Below, piece after piece: positions 8,234-16,606 of a stretch of 64,000 nucleotides of DNA (positions within the stretch are counted from its first letter, which is position 1; every line of letters starts with the position of its first letter). Both the position numbers and the translations under genes were made by a program. Source of the stretch: an uncultured Prevotella sp. (lineage in GTDB: Bacteria > Bacteroidota > Bacteroidia > Bacteroidales > Bacteroidaceae); NCBI GenBank assembly GCA_947169185.1, contig CAMVOS010000010.1:1-64000 (forward strand), in the 5' to 3' direction. The notes under the pieces were generated by a model. The model did no database searches and had not been told where the DNA came from. It worked only from the letters and a program-made list of their open reading frames with translations.

Positions 8234-10057
8234 ATGAAGACAAATTATCCGAAGATTGGTATCCGTCCGACGATTGATGGTCGACAGGGTGGTATCCGCG
8301 AAGGTCTTGAAGAGAAGACGATGGCGCTGGCCAATGCAGTGAAGAACCTGATTGAGAGCAACCTGAAGAATGGTGACGGCTCGAAGGTAGAGTGTGTTAT
8401 TAGCGACACGACAATTGGTCGTGTAGGCGAGAGTGCTGCTTGCGCCGAGAAATTCGAGCGCGAGGGCGTAGGCTCTACCATTACTGTGACATCGTGCTGG
8501 TGCTACGGCTCAGAGACGATGGATATGAACCCCACCTATCCGAAGGCCGTTTGGGGTTTCAATGGTACGGAGCGTCCAGGTGCCGTATACCTGGCTGCTG
8601 TGCTGGCTGCACATGCTCAGAAGGGTCTGCCCGCCTATGGCATCTATGGTCACGACGTGCAAGACTTGGCTGACAACACCATTCCTGAGGACGTAGCAGA
8701 AAAAATTCTGCGCTTTGCCCGTGCCGCTCAGGCTGTGGCTACGATGCGTGGCAAGAGCTATCTGTCATTAGGCAATACCTGTATGGGTATTGCTGGCTCG
8801 ATAGTGAATGCCGACTTCCTGCAGCAGTATTTAGGCATGCGTACCGAGTATGTATCGCTGGTAGAGATTCTGCGTCGTGTCGACTTCGGCATCTACGACA
8901 AGGACGAGTTCGAGAAGGCTATGAAGTGGGTTGACAAATACTGCAAGCCCAATGAGGGCCACGATTATAACGAGGACCGTCCGCTGTTCCCTGGCGTGCC
9001 CATGACGACGTTCAACGGCAAGGGCAAGGGCAAGAACCGCCAGGAGAAAGACGAGGACTGGGAGTTTACCGTCAAGACGATGATGATTATCCGCGACCTG
9101 ATGCAGGGCTCAGAAAAACTGCTCGAGATGGGCTACAAGGAAGAAGCCATTGGCCATAATGCTATTGCTGCTGGTGTACAGGGTCAGCGTCAGTGGACCG
9201 ACTACAAGCCTAACTTCGACTTCCCTGAGTCGCTGATGTGCACGTCGTTCGACTGGAACGGACCTCGCGAGGCCTACACACTGGCTACGGAGAACGACTT
9301 CCTGAACGGTATGTCGATGCTGTTCGGACACCTGCTGACCAATAAGGGTGTGATGTTCTCGGACATCCGCACCTACTGGAGTCCTGAGGCTGTAGAGCGC
9401 GTGGCTGGTAAGAAGCCTGAGGGTCAGGCAGCTCAGGGCTTTATACACCTTATCAACAGCGGTGCCACCACCCTCGACGCTACGGGTGCTATGAGCGACG
9501 CTCAGGGCAACCCCACCATTAAGAACTTCTGGGAGATGACCAACGAGGATACGGAGGCTTGTCTGAAGGCTACCTCGTGGATGCCCGCTGATCGCGATTA
9601 CTTCCGCGGAGGTGGTTATTCAAGCCACTTCGTCACTCGTGGCGGTATGCCTATGACCATGCTGCGTCTGAACCTCGTGGCTGGCTTGGGTCCCGTATTG
9701 CAACTGGCTGAGGGTTGGACCGTAGAGCTCGATCCCAAGACGCACGACATCCTCGACAAGCGTACCGATCCCACATGGCCTACCACATGGTTTGCCCCAC
9801 GTCTCGACCCCACGAAGGATGCCTTCAAGGATGTCTACTCAGTCATGAACAACTGGGGAGCCAATCACGGAGCCATCTGCTACGGACACGTTGGCGCCGA
9901 CCTCATCACGCTCTGTGCTATGCTGCGCATCCCCGTCTGCATGCATAACATTGCCGATAAGGACATCTTCCGTCCTGCTGCCTGGAATGCATTCGGTATG
10001 GACAAAGAAGGCGCCGACTATCGTGCCTGCGCCAACTTTGGACCAATCTATAAGTAA
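8234..10057 (+). CDS. fucI: L-fucose isomerase
   Basis: Cytoplasmic aldose-ketose isomerase converting L-fucose to L-fuculose; the family also isomerises D-arabinose to D-ribulose. The 607-residue protein matches the usual length of about 590 and shows full-length family sequence from [11 protein letters not shown] at the N-terminus through [10 protein letters not shown] and the ATENDF metal-site region to [18 protein letters not shown] at the C-terminus. The start at 8234 gives the canonical N-terminus. The rest of a fucose pathway (kinase, aldolase) is not nearby. GH95 downstream could supply L-fucose or L-galactose; alternatively D-arabinose could come from the aldolase upstream. It carries the shared palindrome in its leader. 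Confidence 0.97.
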   Translation: MKTNYPKIGIRPTIDGRQGGIREGLEEKTMALANAVKNLIESNLKNGDGSKVECVISDTTIGRVGESAACAEKFEREGVGSTITVTSCWCYGSETMDMNPTYPKAVWGFNGTERPGAVYLAAVLAAHAQKGLPAYGIYGHDVQDLADNTIPEDVAEKILRFARAAQAVATMRGKSYLSLGNTCMGIAGSIVNADFLQQYLGMRTEYVSLVEILRRVDFGIYDKDEFEKAMKWVDKYCKPNEGHDYNEDRPLFPGVPMTTFNGKGKGKNRQEKDEDWEFTVKTMMIIRDLMQGSEKLLEMGYKEEAIGHNAIAAGVQGQRQWTDYKPNFDFPESLMCTSFDWNGPREAYTLATENDFLNGMSMLFGHLLTNKGVMFSDIRTYWSPEAVERVAGKKPEGQAAQGFIHLINSGATTLDATGAMSDAQGNPTIKNFWEMTNEDTEACLKATSWMPADRDYFRGGGYSSHFVTRGGMPMTMLRLNLVAGLGPVLQLAEGWTVELDPKTHDILDKRTDPTWPTTWFAPRLDPTKDAFKDVYSVMNNWGANHGAICYGHVGADLITLCAMLRIPVCMHNIADKDIFRPAAWNAFGMDKEGADYRACANFGPIYK

Positions 10058-10081
10058 GAGGTGAGAGGTAAGAGGTGAGAG
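10056..10081. repeat. Short G/A-rich tandem repeat after fucI
   Basis: Imperfect tandem units of gaggtgaga and gaggtaaga directly follow the fucI stop. The complementary sequence (ctcacctct units) occurs in frame inside the GH67-like gene at 37241-37275. Confidence 0.6.
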
Positions 10082-10096
10082 AATACCTTTTACCAC

Positions 10097-12778
10097 TCAC
10101 TTTACTGTAAAGTCGAAAGACTGAAGGTCCTCATCCCTTGACGATGTGCCGTAGAGTATCTGGTATTTGCCAGACTTTACGGCAAGTTCGTCTATCTTCT
10201 CTTCGTAGTATTCAAAGGCCTCACCATCGAGGGTAATCTCAGCCTGCTGAGTCTCGCCAGCCTTGAGCGTCAGTTTCTGGAAACCCTTCAGTGCCTTGAT
10301 GGGAGCACCAGCATCACCGAGTCGTTTCACATAGACCTGAACGGTCTCTGTGCCCTCGCGGTCGCCAGTATTCGTAATGGGGACGGTAAGCGTGACCTTG
10401 CCATTCTTCTTCATCGATTTAGCTGACAGTTTGCCTTGTCCAACACTGAACGTAGTATAGCTCAGACCATAACCGAAGGCATACTGAGGCACGCCAGTGA
10501 AGTAACGATAGGTGCGGTTCTTCATCGAGTAGTCCATAAAGTCGGGCAGGTCGTCGTTCGAGCGATAGAATGTCACAGGCAGTTTGCCACCAGGGTTGTA
10601 GTCGCCAAACAGCACCTCAGCCAGTGCCTTCGCACCACCTTGTCCTGGATACCATGCTTGCAACAAGGCGTCGTACTGACCTTCGACACTTCCGAAAGCA
10701 ATTGCAGAACCAGAGCAGTTGACGAAGATGATGGGCTTGCCAATCTTGTGCATGGCCTTAACGAGCATCTGCTGAACCTTAGGCAGTTCGATGGTCTGCT
10801 TGTCGCCACCTTCACCCTCCATACGGGCACTGATGCCACCAATGATGACGATGGCATCAGCCTGCTTTACTTTGTTGGCCATATCCGTGAAGTCGACGAG
10901 TTTGCGCTCGCAGATGTCACCACGAAGCATGGCAAACTGACCATTTCCGTGCTTGTATTCAATGACGATGTCGTAGGTATTGCCCTCGGCAACGGGGAAT
11001 GACTTATATTCCACACGACGACCAAAACCGAAACCGAAGCCACGACGACCACCAGGCTTGGCATCCTCGACGACTTCGCCATTTACCTTCAGCACGTAGC
11101 CGTTATCCGTTGTCAGCGTGTACTTCATGTCGCCAGTGAACGTAGCCCTATACTGACCACTGACACGAACGGATAAATTTTTATCACTTACTCCTTCAGC
11201 GAACCCCCAAGCTCCGAAAGTAGAAAAGTTAATCTCATTATAGTATGCAGTCTTAGTAGGAGAAATTGCCTCTCCGGCGGAAGCCGCCTCCCCGTTGAAC
11301 GGGGAGCGCTCCGTATTGAAGAACTCGACCATAGCGCCCTTGCCACCATTAAAGTCCTGCAAGTGGTGGACGGTAATGTATTCGTCGTTCAGTTCACAAG
11401 CCTTTTGATAGATAATCATGGCATCGGGTACAGCATTCTTGATGCCCTGCAACAGCGAGTGCTTGTGGTTGTCAGTAGGTGTACCGCCATAGTTACCGTT
11501 CAGCAGTTCGAGGTCATCGGCATTGGGACCAATGACAGCGATAGTCTTGATGCTTTTTGAGAGCGGGAGAACCGCTTTCTGCGAGCCAGCCAGCGGCTTA
11601 TTCTCCAGTAACACCATCGACTCGCGAGCAGCCTGTGTAGCCAGGTCGTTGTTTTTTTCGTTGCTGATAGTCGAAGCGGGAATCTTCGCCCAAGGGAGAC
11701 TCTCAGCAGGGTCGAACATACCCAACTCGAAACGGCCTGTCAGCGTGTAGCGCAGGTGCTTGTCCAGCTCGCTTTCTGTGATGAGTCCCTTCTTCAGACC
11801 TTCAGCCAGTGACATAAATACCTTGCCGCACTCCAGATCGGTACCATTCAATACGGCGTCAACAGAGGCGCTCAAGCCGTCCTTATGCGTCTCGTGCTGG
11901 CCTTTGTTATAGAAGTTGTTGATGGCGTCGCAGTCAGTCAGCACAATGGCATCATAACCCCATTTGTTGCGCAGAATATCAATCAACAGACGGTCGCTCG
12001 TACAACAAGGCTTGCCCTCGAAACGCTGGTAGGCACACATCACCTCGCGCACATTGCCTTTCTTCACCAATGCCTTGAAGGCAGGCAGATAGGTCTCCCA
12101 CAGGTCACGATTCGTGGGCTCCACGTTCATCGAGTGGCGCAGAGGCTCAGGTCCGCTGTGTACGGCATAGTGCTTGGCACAGGCATGCGTCTTATAGTAG
12201 GTCTTGCCATTCAGCGTGACTGGTTCTTGCATACCCAAGACGGTTTGCACGCCCAGAACGGCATTCAGATAGGGGTCCTCACCGCACGTCTCCTGTCCGC
12301 GTCCCCAACGAGGGTCACGGAAGATGTTGACGTTGGGACACCAGAACGTCAGCTCTGGATTGCCAGGATAGTAGGTCACGCCCTGAGGCACGTTAAACAG
12401 CTTGGGGTCGTTGTGGTCGGTGCGGTTCCAGTTGGCACGGGCCTCGTCGCTGACCTGCGAGAAGACGTCGTACACCAGCTGTGCATTGAAGGCAGCAGCC
12501 AGTCCAATGGGCTGTGGATAGACGGTATAGCCGCCCTGGCGCACACCATGACATGCCTCACTCCACCAGTTATACGATGGGATGCCCAAGCGGTCGATAC
12601 TGACGCTCTTGTTCATCATCAGACCCACCTTCTCTTCTGGAGTCAACATGCCCAACAGGTTTTCTACACGCTCAGCACGAGGCAGGTTGGGATTCTGCCA
12701 AGGATACTTAAACTGCGCTTTAACGCTCACGATATTCATGGTCAGTGCCATCAATACCAACAACATGATTTTGTTCAT
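10097..12778 (-). CDS. GH3 beta-glycosidase (beta-xylosidase/beta-glucosidase type) with PA14 insert
   Basis: Secreted retaining exo-beta-glycosidase of 893 residues. MNKIMLLVLMALTMNIVSVKAQ is a Sec signal; the start at 12778 was preferred to an upstream TTG, which would lie only 5 nt from the promoter box. The N-terminal barrel has the nucleophile Asp282 in VLTDCDA, and the second domain is split by a PA14-like domain (about residues 520-650) as in many plant-polysaccharide GH3 enzymes. A fibronectin-III-like domain closes the protein. Between the two, near residues 490-500, lies a palindrome-rich in-frame insert (11276-11306), and the PA14 part has a Gly/Phe/Arg-rich loop. It is transcribed away from the esterase operon. 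Xylose, glucose and arabinose substrates are all possible. Confidence 0.93.
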   Translation of the reverse strand: MNKIMLLVLMALTMNIVSVKAQFKYPWQNPNLPRAERVENLLGMLTPEEKVGLMMNKSVSIDRLGIPSYNWWSEACHGVRQGGYTVYPQPIGLAAAFNAQLVYDVFSQVSDEARANWNRTDHNDPKLFNVPQGVTYYPGNPELTFWCPNVNIFRDPRWGRGQETCGEDPYLNAVLGVQTVLGMQEPVTLNGKTYYKTHACAKHYAVHSGPEPLRHSMNVEPTNRDLWETYLPAFKALVKKGNVREVMCAYQRFEGKPCCTSDRLLIDILRNKWGYDAIVLTDCDAINNFYNKGQHETHKDGLSASVDAVLNGTDLECGKVFMSLAEGLKKGLITESELDKHLRYTLTGRFELGMFDPAESLPWAKIPASTISNEKNNDLATQAARESMVLLENKPLAGSQKAVLPLSKSIKTIAVIGPNADDLELLNGNYGGTPTDNHKHSLLQGIKNAVPDAMIIYQKACELNDEYITVHHLQDFNGGKGAMVEFFNTERSPFNGEAASAGEAISPTKTAYYNEINFSTFGAWGFAEGVSDKNLSVRVSGQYRATFTGDMKYTLTTDNGYVLKVNGEVVEDAKPGGRRGFGFGFGRRVEYKSFPVAEGNTYDIVIEYKHGNGQFAMLRGDICERKLVDFTDMANKVKQADAIVIIGGISARMEGEGGDKQTIELPKVQQMLVKAMHKIGKPIIFVNCSGSAIAFGSVEGQYDALLQAWYPGQGGAKALAEVLFGDYNPGGKLPVTFYRSNDDLPDFMDYSMKNRTYRYFTGVPQYAFGYGLSYTTFSVGQGKLSAKSMKKNGKVTLTVPITNTGDREGTETVQVYVKRLGDAGAPIKALKGFQKLTLKAGETQQAEITLDGEAFEYYEEKIDELAVKSGKYQILYGTSSRDEDLQSFDFTVK
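11276..11306. repeat. In-frame double palindrome inside GH3
   Basis: Two adjacent perfect hairpins, ggcgg-aag-ccgcc (11276-11288) and ctccccgtt-g-aacggggag (11288-11306), sit in the coding sequence just before the PA14 region. They encode an Ala/Gly/Glu/Ser-rich linker and resemble a mobile intergenic palindrome tolerated in a linker (inference). Confidence 0.55.
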
Positions 12779-12806
12779 AGCTTCTAATAAGTTTAGTTTC
12801 AAGGCA

Positions 12807-12814
12807 CAAAGATA
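12807..12814 (-). promoter_or_regulatory. -7 box of the GH3 promoter
   Basis: Leftward TATCTTTG fits TAnnTTTG and lies 28 nt before the GH3 ATG. No clear -33 TTTG is seen at 19-21 bp, so a regulator may assist; the shared palindrome is about 20 bp further upstream. Confidence 0.6.
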
Positions 12815-12833
12815 CGAAATAATTTTTGTTCTA

Positions 12834-12860
12834 TGACGACAATCAAGACGTTTGTCAGTC
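12834..12860 (+). promoter_or_regulatory. Shared palindromic element, copy 3 (STN-esterase operon)
   Basis: TGACGACA (12834-12841), 8-nt spacer, GTTTGTC plus AGTC (12850-12860), then TTTTT. AGTC ends 29 nt before the ATG at 12890. The upstream gene is divergent, so this is a leader or operator, not an upstream terminator. Confidence 0.55.
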
Positions 12861-12889
12861 TTTTTATAAAGATTAACAACTAAAGACTT

Positions 12890-14182
12890 ATGAGAAAACT
12901 CTTAATGACAGCCTTTATGGCTATATCGACTGTGGCAATGGCACAGACCTTCGAGACACGTTTTGAACGACCTGTCAGTGACCTGATGGCGGACGTGGCC
13001 AAGCACTTTGGGGTGAAGTTCAAGTTTGATGCGAATGTCGACACCGTTGGCAAGCGCCTGCCGTATGCCGACTTCCGTGTGCGGCCCTATTCGTTGGAGA
13101 TGACACTCGACAACATCTGCAAATACTACGACTGGAACTGGTGGAAACAGAGTGGCAATCTGTATAAGATTAAGCGCTACGAATATCCCCGTCGTCATGA
13201 GCAAGAAGGAAAAATGATGCTCGACTACCTGAGTGGTCTATATAATAATAAGGAACAATGGGAGGCTCGTCGCGAGATACTTCGTAAAGAAGTTCGCCAG
13301 CGATTGGAACTCGATGCATTCCTCGATTCATGTACGCTGAAGCCATTACTGTCTAAGGTTCGCAAGCACGATGGCTATACCACGCAAAACATCTGCATCG
13401 AATTGACACCAGGCCAGCATCTCTTTGGCACCATCTACGCCTCAATGAAAAAAGGTAAACATGCTTTGATAATCTGTCCTGATGGCCATTGGCCCTATCG
13501 TTATCGCAAGGACGAGCAGCAACGCTTGGGCACGCTGGCCCGTATGGGAGTTGTCTGCGTCGACTTCGACCTCTATGGTTGGGGCGAATCCGAGAAGGAA
13601 GTGGGTGCCGAAGCACATCACACCAGTCGCGCCCACGTCTATCAGGCTGCTTGTGGCTACGTACTACTCGACTATATGCTGAAAAACCGCAAGGATATCG
13701 ACCCTGAGCGTGTTGGCGTGATGGGCGGCTCTGGTGGTGGTACGCATACCGTTCTGCTGTCGCTATTAGACGAACGTGTCACAGCCTCAGCACCTGTGGT
13801 ACATCTCGCTTCTCACTTCGACGGAGGCTGTCCCTGCGAGAGTGGCAAGCCCGTACAATTGGCCGGTGGTGGCACATGCGAACCAGAACTGGCTGCTATC
13901 ATGGCCCCAAAACCCATGCTGATTGTATCGGATGGTGGTGACTGGACATCGAGTGTTCCCACCCTCGAGTTCCCCTATCTACAACGCATCTATGGTTTCT
14001 ACGATGCCCAAGACAAAGTTCGCAACGTGCATTTGCCTAACGAGCGCCACGACTTCAAGGAGAACAAGCGTCAGGCAGTCTACGACTTCTTCATCGACGT
14101 CTTTGGCCTTGACCGATCAATGCTCGATGAAAGCAAGATTACCATCGAACCTGATGACGCCCTTAAATCACTCTACAAATGA
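12890..14182 (+). CDS. Secreted esterase with N-terminal STN-like domain
   Basis: Alpha/beta hydrolase of 430 residues, close to acetyl-xylan-esterase/peptidase-like hydrolases, fused after the signal peptide (residues 1-18) to a domain of about 80 residues that looks like STN, the short secretin/TonB N-terminal domain (VSDLMADVAKHFG... LEMTLDNICKYYDWNWW). The hydrolase has the nucleophile elbow GGSGGGT with Ser281 and a likely catalytic His387 in NERHDF. Deacetylation or demethylation of plant polysaccharide is likely. STN normally sits on TonB-dependent receptors or secretins, so its presence on a hydrolase is unusual and may tether the enzyme to a partner. It heads an operon of three genes: its stop overlaps the next start by 4 bp. 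Confidence 0.82.
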   Translation: MRKLLMTAFMAISTVAMAQTFETRFERPVSDLMADVAKHFGVKFKFDANVDTVGKRLPYADFRVRPYSLEMTLDNICKYYDWNWWKQSGNLYKIKRYEYPRRHEQEGKMMLDYLSGLYNNKEQWEARREILRKEVRQRLELDAFLDSCTLKPLLSKVRKHDGYTTQNICIELTPGQHLFGTIYASMKKGKHALIICPDGHWPYRYRKDEQQRLGTLARMGVVCVDFDLYGWGESEKEVGAEAHHTSRAHVYQAACGYVLLDYMLKNRKDIDPERVGVMGGSGGGTHTVLLSLLDERVTASAPVVHLASHFDGGCPCESGKPVQLAGGGTCEPELAAIMAPKPMLIVSDGGDWTSSVPTLEFPYLQRIYGFYDAQDKVRNVHLPNERHDFKENKRQAVYDFFIDVFGLDRSMLDESKITIEPDDALKSLYK

Positions 14183-14718
14183 AACAGATACTCATAAGTT
14201 TCCTGTTGCTGACTTCGGCAAGCGTCGCTATTGCTCAGGAGTCGCACTACCATAGAGGATTGCGTTCACAGGATACGGAATACGTGCTGACGCAGGAGCC
14301 ACACTTCAATGGCAGCGGAATGTTTTGGTCAAGAACACGCAATGTCGACGATGTAACTATCGCCAACGAAACCCACGAAGACTCAATTGCGCGCGTCAGA
14401 GCTTTCGCCAGTCTGTGCAGGAAAGCCTATGATGCCTACGAAGTAAAGGACTACTACCACACCATCGTCTATGGTGACAGCGCACTGACCAAACGATACC
14501 ACACACCTGACCTCTACTACTTCATGGGTGTATCTTTCGAATATTATGGTGACTACAAAAATGCCGATTGGGCCTACAAGAACGCCATGAAGAGCGGCTA
14601 CACCAAAGTTCCTACCGCCTATCCGGACTTCAAGGCCCGCATGAAACAGCGCAAGGCAGAGGAGAAACAACGAAAGAAGGAAGAAAAGCAAAAGCCAAAA
14701 GTTGAAAGGAAAAATTAG
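14179..14718 (+). CDS. Secreted TPR-like protein of unknown function
   Basis: I do not recognise this 179-residue protein. A Sec signal (MKQILISFLLLTSASVAIAQ) is followed by a Tyr/His/Asp-rich stretch and then a helical-repeat-like segment (about residues 75-150, with KDYYHTIVYGDSAL and YKNADWAYKNAMKSG), resembling one or two TPR units. The C-terminal 25 residues are almost all Lys, Glu, Arg and Gln. It overlaps the esterase stop (ATGA) and is 3 bp from the next gene, so all three are likely co-expressed. A scaffold or accessory role is only an inference. Confidence 0.75.
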   Translation: MKQILISFLLLTSASVAIAQESHYHRGLRSQDTEYVLTQEPHFNGSGMFWSRTRNVDDVTIANETHEDSIARVRAFASLCRKAYDAYEVKDYYHTIVYGDSALTKRYHTPDLYYFMGVSFEYYGDYKNADWAYKNAMKSGYTKVPTAYPDFKARMKQRKAEEKQRKKEEKQKPKVERKN

Positions 14719-14721
14719 GAT

Positions 14722-16365
14722 ATGAAACGACTGCTATATTTTATCATATCTTTGCTAACACTTGTGCCCGTTACAGCACAGAACGATATGGTTGCTATAG
14801 CGCAGGAGCGTATCTATATCCAAACCGACAAGCCCTATTATGCGCCAGGCGATACGGTGTGGTTGCGCGCGCATCTGATAGAAGCTGAGACTAACGAGCT
14901 TGCTAACCGTTCGCGCTTTGTTTACGTTGAGCTGCACGACCAGCAGGCAGACACGCTGATGCAGCGCATGATGATTCGTAGTGACGAGGATGGTGTCTTT
15001 GCCAATGCCTTGATGTTGCCCAAGGAAATTAAAGGAGGCGTCTATACCTTAGTGGCCTATACGCAATGGATGCGCAATTTCCCAGCCGAGCGTTTCTGCT
15101 ATCAGCCCCTGACAGTAGTGGGTGGATTGCGTGCACGAGGACATCGAATACCTGAAGAACTTCTCTCTCAACATGGTGGCAGCGCAACCATTAGTGGAAA
15201 AGCGGATACCAATAGGTCTCCCATGACGCTCGACATCAATGTTCGCAACAAGGAAGGCAATCCGCTCAGTGGCATCTTTGCACTCTCAGTGACTGATTAC
15301 GATGTAGTGAAGCCAGACAGTCTGTTTGGTGATATTCGTCAAAGCCTGCTGCGCCAGCAAATCAGCAATAAACCAGACACTATCAGCGACATCACCTACC
15401 CCTATCAAGAACAGCAGTATATCACTGGGCGTGTAAAAGGAACGTTGAAGAAGAACATCAAGAATCCCCATCTGCTTGTAGTCAACACTCTGACGGGTCA
15501 GCGACATCAGTTTGAATTAGGTGACAGTACGCGCTTCGCTTTGGCCGTCGACAACCCAGATGGCTGCACCTACCTCTTAGAAGCTACTGACAGCAGAGGT
15601 AGAACGAATTTCATCCAGTTGCTTGTAGACACGCTGACCTTCCCACAAGTAAAACTTCCTAGGTATGCACTATCGTCCGTTGCCACTGATACTGCAATCA
15701 TACAACGTATGTCCCAACCGCAGTCTTCTTACGATGGTATTCTGTTAGATGAGGTCGTCAAAATAGGCGCTCATCGCCCTATTAAAAGCCCTGTGTCCCA
15801 CAGGTTAGGGGCTCCGTCGTTCATGCTTACCGAGGGACATCCTAAGCTAAAGGCCACTCGCGATGTAGGATTGCTTCTCCATACTATGGGAATAAAACAC
15901 GGAGTTACCGAGACTGGGATTCCTTATTTGTTTGCCCGTGTTTTCATTTTCGACGAGCATGGGAAACGCCAGCAAATATCCATCGACCAAATTTGGCCCT
16001 CTGATATCAAGCAAATCGATATGTACCGAGGCTTTAAGTCCTTGAAAGAACCTGATATTATCGTCATCCAGTTAAAACCTGGTGTTATGAACCGTGCTAA
16101 AAGTAAACCCAATATGATTGCTGTGCAACAACTTGGCTACAGCCTGCCCATTGAGTTCTATTCCCCACAATACACAGATGAAAGCACTAAGACGCGTCCA
16201 GACCATCGCACCACACTCTATTGGAATCCCAAGGTCAAGACGGATGCCAATGGTAAAGCTAGCATCAAGTTCTACGCCTCCGATATCTCCAAGCGTTACC
16301 TCGTGATCCTCGAGGGCATCAGCGACGACGGAAATATCGTTCATCAGCAACAGGTTATCGAGTAA
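14722..16365 (+). CDS. MG2-domain surface protein with degenerate plug-like region
   Basis: Secreted protein of 547 residues. After the signal (residues 1-20) comes an alpha-2-macroglobulin-type MG2 domain (IYIQTDKPYYAPGDTVWLRA, about residues 30-130), then a second beta domain (about 170-300), then a segment resembling a TonB-receptor plug remnant (about 350-460) and a final Ig-like MG domain (WNPKVKTDANGKASIKFY). Bacteroidetes have longer proteins with this order, around 800-900 residues; this one is shorter. It lacks a thioester motif and a beta-barrel, so it is not a complete receptor. Third gene of the esterase operon; together with the STN domain of the first gene it hints at an envelope complex (inference). 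Function unknown. Confidence 0.72.
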   Translation: MKRLLYFIISLLTLVPVTAQNDMVAIAQERIYIQTDKPYYAPGDTVWLRAHLIEAETNELANRSRFVYVELHDQQADTLMQRMMIRSDEDGVFANALMLPKEIKGGVYTLVAYTQWMRNFPAERFCYQPLTVVGGLRARGHRIPEELLSQHGGSATISGKADTNRSPMTLDINVRNKEGNPLSGIFALSVTDYDVVKPDSLFGDIRQSLLRQQISNKPDTISDITYPYQEQQYITGRVKGTLKKNIKNPHLLVVNTLTGQRHQFELGDSTRFALAVDNPDGCTYLLEATDSRGRTNFIQLLVDTLTFPQVKLPRYALSSVATDTAIIQRMSQPQSSYDGILLDEVVKIGAHRPIKSPVSHRLGAPSFMLTEGHPKLKATRDVGLLLHTMGIKHGVTETGIPYLFARVFIFDEHGKRQQISIDQIWPSDIKQIDMYRGFKSLKEPDIIVIQLKPGVMNRAKSKPNMIAVQQLGYSLPIEFYSPQYTDESTKTRPDHRTTLYWNPKVKTDANGKASIKFYASDISKRYLVILEGISDDGNIVHQQQVIE

Positions 16366-16380
16366 TTAGACGTTGCACAT

Positions 16381-16431
16381 GTCTTACCCTGAAAAACGTT
16401 GTTTTTGATTCAACGTTTTTCAGGGTAAGAC
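16381..16431. terminator. Perfect 21-bp stem-loop after the esterase operon
   Basis: Arms 16381-16401 and 16411-16431 are perfectly complementary over 21 bp with a 9-nt loop. It begins 15 bp after the operon stop. There is no T-run after it, so it may act as a strong transcript-end hairpin or be a remnant of a mobile palindrome. Confidence 0.6.
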
Positions 16432-16433
16432 AA

Positions 16434-16492
16434 GGTCCGAGCGGACGGGTCACGAGGTCCGAGCAGACGGGTCACGAGGTCCGAGCGGACGG
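16434..16492. repeat. Tandem 22-bp repeat, 2.7 copies
   Basis: Units begin at 16434, 16456 and 16478 with ggtccgagcRgacgg; the third is cut after 15 nt. A related inverted copy is at 51268-51297. Non-coding. Confidence 0.75.
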
Positions 16493-16548
16493 ACTAAGGG
16501 ATGCCATTAACGATATATTTTGCGAAGCATAAGGCAATAACTCTGCCG

Positions 16549-16584
16549 GACTGACGACATTTGAACTGTTCATCAGTCTTTTTT
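16549..16584 (+). promoter_or_regulatory. Shared palindromic element, copy 4 (GH95)
   Basis: TGACGACA (16552-16559), 8-nt spacer, GTTCATC plus AGTC (16568-16578), then six T. AGTC ends 28 nt before the GH95 start. The upstream operon already has its own hairpin at 16381-16431, so this one probably serves GH95. Confidence 0.55.
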
Positions 16585-16606
16585 ATTAGAACAATACTAC
16601 TGAACA

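Noticed and set aside
11885..12787. 300-codon frame opposite the GH3 gene
   Set aside because: Opposite-strand frame of a strongly coding gene with clear GH3 motifs; composition reflects the codon bias of the GH3 strand.
16434..16492. CRISPR array
   Set aside because: Tandem without spacers; simple direct repeat.
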